Shown here one piece after another: positions 1 through 6,769 of a DNA stretch of 64,000 bases (within the stretch, counting starts at the first letter, position 1; the number at the start of each line of letters is the position of its first letter). Made by a program: the position numbers and the translations under genes. The stretch covers positions 584,714 through 648,713 of the forward strand of contig NZ_SLWS01000001.1 of assembly GCF_004345645.1 (NCBI RefSeq), in the 5' to 3' direction. The notes under the pieces are model-generated. The model saw only the letters and a program-made list of their open reading frames with translations, did no database searches and was not told the DNA's origin. Source of the DNA: Actinocrispum wychmicini (GTDB lineage: Bacteria > Actinomycetota > Actinomycetes > Mycobacteriales > Pseudonocardiaceae).

Positions 1-582
1 TCGCTGCTGTTCGTCACGTGGCTGATGGGCCTGTTGCCGGTGTACGAGGGCATCGCCGCGCCGTACTCCCAGGCGGTGTTCGGCGGCAGTACCGTGGCCA
101 CCGGACTGATCTTCGCCAGTGACCCTTTGGGCAGCGCTTTGGGCGCCTTCATCTACACCAGGTGGGTGCCCCCCGGGCTGAAGCCGCGGCTGCCCGGCGT
201 CCTTTCGCTGGCCGCGGCCGTGCCGCTGCTGCTCTGCTTCCTGCAGCCCGGCCTGGCGGTCTCGTTCGTGCTGTTCGTTGTGTCAGGGGGGCTGGGTACC
301 GTGGCCTTGATGCAGGCGACAGCCACGTACTCGCTCGGCGTTCCCGACGCCAGCCGGGCGCAGGCCATGGGCCTGTCGAACACCGGACTGACGACTGTGC
401 TGGGGGTGAGCCCACTGATCGGTGGCCTGATGGCCGATCACGTGTCGCCGCAGACGACGGTGGGGACCTTTGGGACCGCCGGGTTGCTGTTGGCGGTCCC
501 GCTGGCTGTCGCGTGGCACCGTAGTATTCGCCGGAGTCCGGAGCGCTGGATTCCGGACACCACAGCCGCGGAAGGCGCCTAA
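1..582 (+). CDS. MFS transporter, C-terminal part (5' end outside window)
   Basis: The reading frame is open from the first base and ends at 582, so this is the last ~193 residues of a longer membrane protein. The translation is a run of hydrophobic helices separated by short polar loops: LIFASDPLGSALGAFIY, then LSLAAAVPLLLCF, LAVSFVLFVVSGGLGTVALMQ, and a final helix TVGTFGTAGLLLAVPLAVAW. It closes with a short charged cytoplasmic tail (RSIRRSPERW). This is the second half of a 12-helix major facilitator, probably a drug or metabolite exporter. The substrate cannot be told. An ATG at 25 is internal, not the start. The gene is followed by an AT-richer 213-bp gap before the next gene. Confidence 0.75.
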   Translation, partial: SLLFVTWLMGLLPVYEGIAAPYSQAVFGGSTVATGLIFASDPLGSALGAFIYTRWVPPGLKPRLPGVLSLAAAVPLLLCFLQPGLAVSFVLFVVSGGLGTVALMQATATYSLGVPDASRAQAMGLSNTGLTTVLGVSPLIGGLMADHVSPQTTVGTFGTAGLLLAVPLAVAWHRSIRRSPERWIPDTTAAEGA

Positions 583-678
583 CGCCCCCAGGGATGCAGT
601 GGCCAGAGGCTGCCGGAGATGCCCTGGCGCGGCGACATCACTGATCCTTGGTGCTGCCCATTGGTGCTCACCTTCCCT

Positions 679-707
679 TTGACGACTATTAGAAAATACA
701 CACCTAT
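679..707 (+). promoter_or_regulatory. Candidate promoter for the GGEEF gene
   Basis: The 213-bp gap 583-795 contains an unusually AT-rich patch for this chromosome. A -35-like TTGACG (679-684) is followed after 17 bases by ACCTAT (702-707). The match to a vegetative promoter is only moderate and was found by eye. Nothing else recognisable, and no c-di-GMP riboswitch, was seen in the gap. Confidence 0.25.
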
Positions 708-795
708 GGCCCTTGTCGTCAGCCTGCCATCCGGTGGAAACTGTCTGTAAACGGGCGCATCGCCTAGAGCGACAAAGAGGGGTTTTGGGGGAAGG

Positions 796-2103
796 ATGAC
801 GACTTCGGAGGAACCAGCCAGGCGACAATGGGTGCCGTTCCGTGACTGGGCGTTGTGGAAACGGCCGAGAAACTGGATTCGCTACACACTGGCGACCGAG
901 GCGGTCACGCTCGGGCTGATCGTCGCGGCGATCGTGTATGTGCCGGTGACCAGCAGACAGCTGGTGATGTTCCTCGTGCTCGCCGGACTGGGGGTCCTGC
1001 AGGCCGAGATCAGCCGCAAGATCGAGCGGATGCGTCGGTCACTCAACGTCACTCCGCACATCAGCATGACGTCGGTCTGGATGCTGCCCGCCATCCTGCT
1101 CCTGCCGCCCCAGCTGATCGCCCTGCTGAGCTTCACCCTCTACCTGCACTCGGGGATCCGCAGTTGGTTGGGCATCCAGCACGTGGCGCTGCACCGCACC
1201 ATCACCAACGCCAACGGCGTGAGCCTGACCTGCTTCGCGGCCAGCGCCGTGACCTTCGGACTCTTCGGCGCCGACGCGCTGACCGGTCCGAACGCGGCCG
1301 CGGCGGTGTGCGTTGCGGCCGTCATGTACTTCACGGCGAACACCGCGATCACCGGTGTCGGTCTGTACCTGGCCGCGCCGGACCGCGCGAGCGTCCACTC
1401 CATCATCGGCACCTGGGACGACAACCTGCTGGACATGGCCACCCTCTGCCTGGGCGGCCTGCTGGTGTTGTCGCTGGTCAACCAGCCTCTGCTGTGTGTC
1501 GTGGTGTTCGTGCCGATCTTCGTGCTGCAGCGGTCGGTGCTCGCCAAGCAGCTGGAGGAGCTGGCGTCCAAGGACCAGAAGACGGGTCTGCTGAACGCCA
1601 CCGCGTGGCACGAGCAGGGCCAGCGCGAGCTGTCGCGGGCCGGCCGGGCCGACGGTGAGTTCAGCGTGCTCATGATCGACCTGGACTTCTTCAAGAAGAT
1701 CAACGACAGCTTCGGCCACCTCGCCGGCGACGACATGCTCATCGCGCTCGCCGGTCTGCTGAAACGGGAGACCCGGACGCACGACCTGGTCGGCCGGTTC
1801 GGCGGCGAGGAATTCGTGGTTCTGTTGGCCGGCGCGTCCGAGCTTGAGGCACTGGTGGCGGCCGAGCGCATCCGTGGCCTGATCACCGAGCTGGTGGTGA
1901 ACAGCAGGACGAACGACGGCACCCCGGTCACCATCCAGGACCGCTCGGCGTCCATCGGGGTGGCGGCCTACCCGACCGGCGGATCGACCCTGGACGAGGT
2001 CCTGGCCTCGGCGGACGCGGCCGTGTACGCCGCCAAGCGCGGGGGCCGCAACCGTGTGGTGGGGTCCGCGTTTCTCGATCCGGTATCCGCCACACCGGGT
2101 TAG
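796..2103 (+). CDS. Membrane-bound diguanylate cyclase (GGDEF domain)
   Basis: The 435-aa protein has about six hydrophobic segments over residues ~30-250, then a GGDEF domain over ~260-425. The active-site loop reads GGEEF at residues 336-340. An RxxD inhibitory site (RTHD) lies exactly five residues upstream, the normal position for product inhibition by c-di-GMP. The metal-binding region FSVLMIDLDFFKKIND is intact. It should therefore make c-di-GMP from two GTP at the membrane, and the N-terminal membrane region is the likely sensor. There is no EAL or HD-GYP phosphodiesterase domain. Start: ATG preceded by GGGGGAAGG. The ligand sensed is unknown. It stands alone and is followed by a hairpin terminator. 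Confidence 0.9.
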   Translation: MTTSEEPARRQWVPFRDWALWKRPRNWIRYTLATEAVTLGLIVAAIVYVPVTSRQLVMFLVLAGLGVLQAEISRKIERMRRSLNVTPHISMTSVWMLPAILLLPPQLIALLSFTLYLHSGIRSWLGIQHVALHRTITNANGVSLTCFAASAVTFGLFGADALTGPNAAAAVCVAAVMYFTANTAITGVGLYLAAPDRASVHSIIGTWDDNLLDMATLCLGGLLVLSLVNQPLLCVVVFVPIFVLQRSVLAKQLEELASKDQKTGLLNATAWHEQGQRELSRAGRADGEFSVLMIDLDFFKKINDSFGHLAGDDMLIALAGLLKRETRTHDLVGRFGGEEFVVLLAGASELEALVAAERIRGLITELVVNSRTNDGTPVTIQDRSASIGVAAYPTGGSTLDEVLASADAAVYAAKRGGRNRVVGSAFLDPVSATPG

Positions 2104-2129
2104 GGAAATCCTTGTTTTAGATTGCTGAA

Positions 2130-2165
2130 AGTGACCGCCGGTGCGACAAGCATTCGGCGGTCGCT
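2130..2165 (+). terminator. Hairpin terminator after the GGEEF gene
   Basis: AGTGACCGCCG (2130-2140) can pair with CGGCGGTCGCT (2155-2165), giving an 11-bp stem with one G-U pair and a 14-base loop. TATTGTTC follows. It lies 27 bases after the stop codon, so it probably ends the diguanylate cyclase transcript. Confidence 0.7.
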
Positions 2166-2341
2166 TATTGTTCGGGGAATTGTGGGTAATTGTCCCACCT
2201 CTGTTTAGGTGACCACAAAGCGCAGAGTGGGGCAGCTTCATTCTGGTGGTCAGCCGCTCGCTGGGCGACTCGCCCGCAGGGCACACTCCGCTTGGCACCG
2301 GGCTGCGTCCAACCGCTGGTGGCCAGCGAGAACTCTGTGAG

Positions 2342-2412
2342 AGCGGATGACGGGAATCGAACCCGCGTATTCAGCTTGGGAAGCTGATGTTCTACCATTG
2401 AACTACATCCGC
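2342..2412 (-). tRNA. tRNA-Gly (anticodon CCC)
   Basis: Read on the minus strand, a complete cloverleaf is visible. The 7-bp acceptor GCGGATG pairs with CATCCGC, and the D-arm stem is GTTC/GAAC. The anticodon stem TCAGC/GCTGA holds the loop TTCCCAA, so the anticodon is CCC (reads GGG). The T-arm contains TTCGATT. The discriminator base is U and the CCA end is not encoded. The gene is divergent from dcd and does not overlap it. Confidence 0.95.
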
Positions 2413-2479
2413 GTTGCCTGGCCTACCCTACATGACGGCGGCTCAAGCCCGCACCAGGGTTCATCGCTAGGGTGGGCGC

Positions 2480-3076
2480 GTGTTGTTGAGCGATCGCGAT
2501 CTGGCCAAGGAACTCGAGTCGGGGCGGCTCGGGGTGAACCCGTACGACCCCGCCATGCTGCAGCCGTCGAGCATCGACGTTCGGCTCGACCGGTTCTTCC
2601 GGGTGTTCGTCAACACCAAGTACACCCACATCGACCCGGCTCAGCAGCAGGACGAGCTCACGTCGCTGGTCGAGCAGGAGGGCGACGAGCCGTTCGTGCT
2701 GCACCCCGGTGAGTTCGTGCTGGGATCCACGTTCGAGCGGGTCACGTTGCCGGACGACCTGGCCGGCCGGCTGGAGGGGAAGTCGTCGTTGGGGCGGCTG
2801 GGGTTGCTGACGCACTCCACGGCCGGGTTCATCGACCCGGGGTTCTCCGGGCACATCACGCTGGAGCTGTCCAATGTGGCGAACCTGCCGATCACGTTGT
2901 GGCCGGGGATGAAGATCGGACAGTTGTGCCTGTTCCGGTTGTCCAGTTCGGCGGAGCATCCGTACGGGTCGCAGCGGGCCGGGTCGCGCTACCAGGGGCA
3001 GCGGGGGCCGACGCCGTCGCGGGCGTACCTGAACTTCCACCGCGTGGACACGAGCCGGCCCGACTCGAACGAGTGA
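2480..3076 (+). CDS. dcd: dCTP deaminase
   Basis: The 198-aa protein matches the dCTP deaminase/dUTPase family over its whole length. It opens with [16 protein letters not shown], carries the signature block [20 protein letters not shown] (~residues 110-130) with the catalytic Glu in the following HITLELSN stretch, and ends with [13 protein letters not shown]. It deaminates dCTP. Mycobacterial relatives also cleave the dUTP to dUMP, so a bifunctional enzyme is likely but not shown by the sequence. Start is GTG 2480. The tRNA-Gly/dcd pairing is also found, from memory, in mycobacteria. The gene appears to be transcribed alone. Confidence 0.95.
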   Translation: MLLSDRDLAKELESGRLGVNPYDPAMLQPSSIDVRLDRFFRVFVNTKYTHIDPAQQQDELTSLVEQEGDEPFVLHPGEFVLGSTFERVTLPDDLAGRLEGKSSLGRLGLLTHSTAGFIDPGFSGHITLELSNVANLPITLWPGMKIGQLCLFRLSSSAEHPYGSQRAGSRYQGQRGPTPSRAYLNFHRVDTSRPDSNE

Positions 3077-3119
3077 ACGGCGCTGCCGGGAACCGCCTGC
3101 CCTGACAGACTTCCTGGAT

Positions 3120-5315
3120 ATGCGCCTTGTGCTGGTCGGGCTGGTGTTGTTGGCAGGTTTGACCGGCGCTGCCCGCGCTGACGCCGCGGAACCGTTCGAG
3201 CAGGCGTACAACCGGATCGTCAACGGCGACTTTCTTAGCGTTGGCAATGGTTCCCTGCGGTGCCCGGTGGCAGCCGACAACGCGCCGACAACCAGTGAGG
3301 GCAACACGCCGGGCGCGTGTGCGGACGCGGCCATGCGGGCCAACAAGCGGGTCAACGACAACTTCTTCATGCAGTGGGCGGACGTCGACGACGACCCGGG
3401 CACGTTCGACTCCAGCAGCGCCACGGTCGACCTGCCGGCCAACGCGAAGGTCGAGTTCGCGCGCCTGCACTGGGGCGGCAACACGGGCCTGTTCGCCGAC
3501 TCGACGGTCCCGATGTGCCAGTCACGGGGGTCGGAGACACCGGCGGTCCTGCCGGCGGGGGCACCGAACAAGCAGAAGGTCCGGCTGGTCACGAAGTCGA
3601 AGACGGTGGACGTGGCGCCGCGGCAGGTGATGGTCGATCCGCCGGGGACGTTCCGGGGAGCTGGACAGTTCTACTCGGCGTACGCCGACGTGACCGACGC
3701 GATCGCGGCCGGGCCTGTCGTGGTGGGGAACGTGTGGGCGCCCAAGGGGTTCGGGTGCATCGGCGGGTGGTCGTTGACGGTCGTCTACAGCGTGCCTGGC
3801 GGCAAGAAGCGGCAGGTCCTGGTCTACGACGGGCACGTGCGGCAGAGCAACGGAGACCCGAAGACCGTCGCGCACATCGACGGGTTCCGGGCCGCGACAA
3901 CAGAAGCGCACGTGGGAATCACCGCCTACGAGGGCGACTGGGGCATCGGCGGCGACCAGTTCGACGGCAGCCCCGGCGACAACTTCTTCGTGTCGCAGGC
4001 AGACGGCCGCCTGAAGCCGGACGCGCCGAACAACTTCAGCGTGGACGTGCGATCGGTGACCATGCCGGTCACGCTCGGCGCCAGCAGCGTGGACCTCGGG
4101 TTCGTGACGACCGGGGACGGGTTCATGGTGCAGAGCCTGGCGTTCTCGGTGGCGGTACCGGCGTTGCAGGTAACCCAGACCGTCGACAAGCCGGCGGTCC
4201 ACCCTGGGGACACGGTCACGTTCACGATCACAGTGACCAACACGGGTGGAACGCCGGTGACGGACATCCAAGCCGGGTGCCAGTCGATTCCTTCGCTCGA
4301 AAGTGGACAGTCGCACAGCCACACATGCACGGTGACCGCGCCGGCGGACGACTTCGCCAACGTCGTCAAGGTAACTGGGAAGACGCCGATCGGGGACGTC
4401 GAAGGCAGCGCGGAGACCCCCGTCGAAGTGCTGAACCCGGCGGTGGGCATCACGAAGACCGCGGACAAGGCCGCCTACCGGGACGGTGACACTGTCACAT
4501 TCACGGTGACAGTGTCGAACACCGGTGACACACCGCTTCAAGGGGTCGAGGTGGTCGACGAGAAGACCCCCGCGTGCGGCCGAAAGCTCGCCGCGCCGGG
4601 GACGTTCACGTGCACCGCGGTCGCGCCGGTCGCCGGGAACGTGAACACGGCCAGGGTGAGTGGGGCCGACCGGTTGGGCAAGCAGGTGACGGCGTCGGCC
4701 GACGCGTCGGTGAAGATGATCCACCCTGGGCTGGCGTTGACCAAGACCGTTGACCGCGCGGTCGTCCGGCAAGGTGACACTGTCACGTTCACGATCGACG
4801 TACGCAACAGCGGGGACGCGCCGCTGACCGGAGTCGTGGTGCAGGACGACATTCCCAGCTGTGCCAAGGAGATCGGCGATCTCAGCAGCGGGCAGGAGAT
4901 CCGGTATGCCTGCTCGGTGGTCGCCGAGGCGCGGGGGGCGTCCAGCGTGTCGACCGCGACCGGCGTTGACGAGACACAAAGGACGGTCACGGGCGGTGGG
5001 AGCGCCGGGTTCACCGTGATCCACCCGGGGATCTCGGTCGTGGTGAGTGTCGGCGGTCCGTATCGGCCGGGTGACGTCGTGACGTTCACGGTGAGCGTGC
5101 GGAACACCGGCGATGTGCCGCTGACCGATGTCGTGGTCACGGACCCCATCGCGCCGGACTGCGCACGGGCTTTGACGGCGTTGGCGGACTACCAGTGCAC
5201 CATGGCGGCTCCGGCCGACGACCTCACGAACCTGGTGACGGTGTCGGCGAAGCCGCCGGTCGGGCCTCCGGTCGCCGCGGCGGACGGGGCGTTCGTGGAC
5301 GTCGTCCTGCCCTAA
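3120..5315 (+). CDS. Secreted protein with four DUF11 repeats
   Basis: The 731-aa protein starts with a signal peptide (MRLVLVGLVLLAGLTGAARA, cleavage likely after ARA or ADA). Residues ~30-345 form a beta-rich domain with HWGGNTGLF, YADVTD and GFGCIGGWSLTVVY blocks, resembling DUF3344-type modules. Four Ig-like DUF11 repeats of about 95 residues follow, starting near residues 350, 441, 538 and 637. Each carries a GDTVTFT-x-VxNTG-like core and paired cysteines. There is no LPXTG signal or C-terminal membrane segment, so it is probably released or loosely wall-bound. A structural or adhesive role is inferred; no enzyme motif is seen. It meets the following gene tail to tail with a 4-bp overlap. 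Confidence 0.75.
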   Translation: MRLVLVGLVLLAGLTGAARADAAEPFEQAYNRIVNGDFLSVGNGSLRCPVAADNAPTTSEGNTPGACADAAMRANKRVNDNFFMQWADVDDDPGTFDSSSATVDLPANAKVEFARLHWGGNTGLFADSTVPMCQSRGSETPAVLPAGAPNKQKVRLVTKSKTVDVAPRQVMVDPPGTFRGAGQFYSAYADVTDAIAAGPVVVGNVWAPKGFGCIGGWSLTVVYSVPGGKKRQVLVYDGHVRQSNGDPKTVAHIDGFRAATTEAHVGITAYEGDWGIGGDQFDGSPGDNFFVSQADGRLKPDAPNNFSVDVRSVTMPVTLGASSVDLGFVTTGDGFMVQSLAFSVAVPALQVTQTVDKPAVHPGDTVTFTITVTNTGGTPVTDIQAGCQSIPSLESGQSHSHTCTVTAPADDFANVVKVTGKTPIGDVEGSAETPVEVLNPAVGITKTADKAAYRDGDTVTFTVTVSNTGDTPLQGVEVVDEKTPACGRKLAAPGTFTCTAVAPVAGNVNTARVSGADRLGKQVTASADASVKMIHPGLALTKTVDRAVVRQGDTVTFTIDVRNSGDAPLTGVVVQDDIPSCAKEIGDLSSGQEIRYACSVVAEARGASSVSTATGVDETQRTVTGGGSAGFTVIHPGISVVVSVGGPYRPGDVVTFTVSVRNTGDVPLTDVVVTDPIAPDCARALTALADYQCTMAAPADDLTNLVTVSAKPPVGPPVAAADGAFVDVVLP

Positions 5316-5953
5316 CTGTCGTGCTGGATCTTGACGATCACCTCGATCACTTTCCTGCGCCGCAGGCCGCCGGCCAGCAGGCCCAGGGCCACCCCGGCGG
5401 CGATCGGCGCGATCCGCTTCAGCAGCGGCTTCAGCACCAAGGCGAGGCCGTCCAGTTCCGTCGGTGGGGTCACGTCGACGGGCTTGGCCGGTTCGGTGGC
5501 TGAGCCGTTGGCGGTGAGGAGGTTCTCCACGTTGCCGGCGAACTGGCCGATCAGGCGTTGGCTGACCTCGCCGATCACGCCCCGGCCGAACTGGGCCACT
5601 TTGCCGCGGATCATCAGGTCGGTCTCGAACGCAACCTTGGCGCCGGTGCCGTCCGGCACCACTTTGGCGGTGACGTGCGCGTCGGCGTTTCCCTGGCCGT
5701 GCTGCTCCTTGCCGGAGGCCTTCAGGACGGCTGTGCGGCCGTCGTGGTCGATCTGGAGGAAGCGCACTGTTCCGGTGTACGCGACGCCGAGCGGGCCGAT
5801 CCTGACTTTGACTTCGCCCTCGTAGGTGTCCTTGTCGAGTTGGCCGAGCAGGCGGCTGCCGGGCATGCACGTGGCCACCCGTGCCACGTCGAGCAAGGTG
5901 TTGAAGACCTCGGTGGGGTCCCGCTCGATGTGGACTTCGTTGGTCAGCTTCAT
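5312..5953 (-). CDS. CoxG-like SRPBCC-domain protein
   Basis: The 213-aa protein begins MKLTNEVHIERDPTEVFNTL and continues with VATCMPGSRL, the typical start of the CoxG (carbon monoxide dehydrogenase subunit G) branch of the SRPBCC/START fold. Residues ~180-205 (IAPIAAGVALGLLAGGL followed by RRRK) form a membrane anchor. CoxG proteins are known to help assemble or tether molybdenum hydroxylases to the membrane, which fits the Cox-like subunits encoded 4 kb away. It is the last gene of the leftward unit, only 8 bases after the SDR stop. Start ATG has AGGAG upstream. Confidence 0.82.
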   Translation of the reverse strand: MKLTNEVHIERDPTEVFNTLLDVARVATCMPGSRLLGQLDKDTYEGEVKVRIGPLGVAYTGTVRFLQIDHDGRTAVLKASGKEQHGQGNADAHVTAKVVPDGTGAKVAFETDLMIRGKVAQFGRGVIGEVSQRLIGQFAGNVENLLTANGSATEPAKPVDVTPPTELDGLALVLKPLLKRIAPIAAGVALGLLAGGLRRRKVIEVIVKIQHDS

Positions 5954-5961
5954 CAGGGCTC

Positions 5962-6759
5962 CTACAGGTCCATCAGTGCTTTGCGCTGGCCGCCGTCGAC
6001 CGGGATGTGCGCGCCGTTGATGAAGCTCGCTCGGGGCGACGCGAGGAAGGCGACCAGCGCGGCGACCTCGTCCGGTTCGCAGATCCGGCCGAACGGGATG
6101 GAACTGGTGGCCAGTTCGTGGGCGCGGTCCTGGGTGACCTTCTTGTCCCGGGCGAACGCCTTCTCCAGGGTGTCCCAGCGGTCGGTGTTCACCGGGCCCG
6201 GGTTGACCGTGTTGATCCGGACGCCGTAGCGGCCGTACTGCTCGGCGATCGAGGACGCGAAGTTGATGTCCGCCGCGTTGGCGACACCGGCGGTCAGCTC
6301 CCAGTAGCTGGGCTTCAGGCCGTCGTTGCCGACGACCAGGACGATGGAGCCGGAGCCGCGCTCACGCATGTGCGGGATCACGGCACGGACTGACCGCACG
6401 TAGCCCATGAACTTGAGGTTGAGGCTGGCCATCCACTGTTCCTCGGTCAGGTCCTCCAGCAGGCCGCCGGGTGAGCTGCCGGCGCACGTGACCAGGGTGT
6501 CGATGTGGCCGAAGCGGTCCAGGGTGGCCTGGACGCAGCGTTCCACGTCCGCGGACCTGCTCATGTCGCCGACCATCGGCAGCACGGACCGGCCGCTGGC
6601 GGTGGCGATCTCCTTCGCGGTGACCTCAAGGGCGTCCGCGGTCCGCGCGGTGATCACCACGTCCGAGCCCTCGGCCGCCAACTGTTCGGCGACCGCTCGG
6701 CCGATGCCCTTGCTGGCTCCGGTCACGAAGGCGACTTTGTCCGTCAGCTGCAGGTCCAT
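5962..6759 (-). CDS. SDR-family oxidoreductase
   Basis: The 265-aa classical short-chain dehydrogenase has the NAD(P) motif TGASKGIG near the N-terminus. The middle contains the CAG motif (LVTCAGSS) in place of NNAG. The active-site region reads SYWELTAGVANAADIN, where the usual YxxxK catalytic pair is not obvious: a Tyr is present but the Lys four residues later is missing. It ends with IPVDGGQ. It probably oxidises or reduces an intermediate of the pathway served by the neighbouring ligase/amidase and molybdenum hydroxylase. Start ATG 6759 has GAGGTGAGG upstream. A GGTATACC palindrome lies 22-35 bases before the start. Confidence 0.85.
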   Translation of the reverse strand: MDLQLTDKVAFVTGASKGIGRAVAEQLAAEGSDVVITARTADALEVTAKEIATASGRSVLPMVGDMSRSADVERCVQATLDRFGHIDTLVTCAGSSPGGLLEDLTEEQWMASLNLKFMGYVRSVRAVIPHMRERGSGSIVLVVGNDGLKPSYWELTAGVANAADINFASSIAEQYGRYGVRINTVNPGPVNTDRWDTLEKAFARDKKVTQDRAHELATSSIPFGRICEPDEVAALVAFLASPRASFINGAHIPVDGGQRKALMDL

Positions 6760-6769
6760 GAACGACTCC

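Noticed and set aside
583..795. c-di-GMP riboswitch upstream of the GGEEF gene
   Set aside because: The gap lacks the conserved GEMM core and its paired stems; only a promoter-like pair of boxes was seen.
3522..5870. 782-codon minus-strand frame opposite the DUF11 protein
   Set aside because: Arg/Asp/His-rich shadow frame that crosses two real genes.
5962..6759. Calling the SDR before CoxG a pseudogene because YxxxK is not obvious
   Set aside because: The frame, length, cofactor motif and C-terminus are intact, and atypical SDRs without the canonical pair occur.
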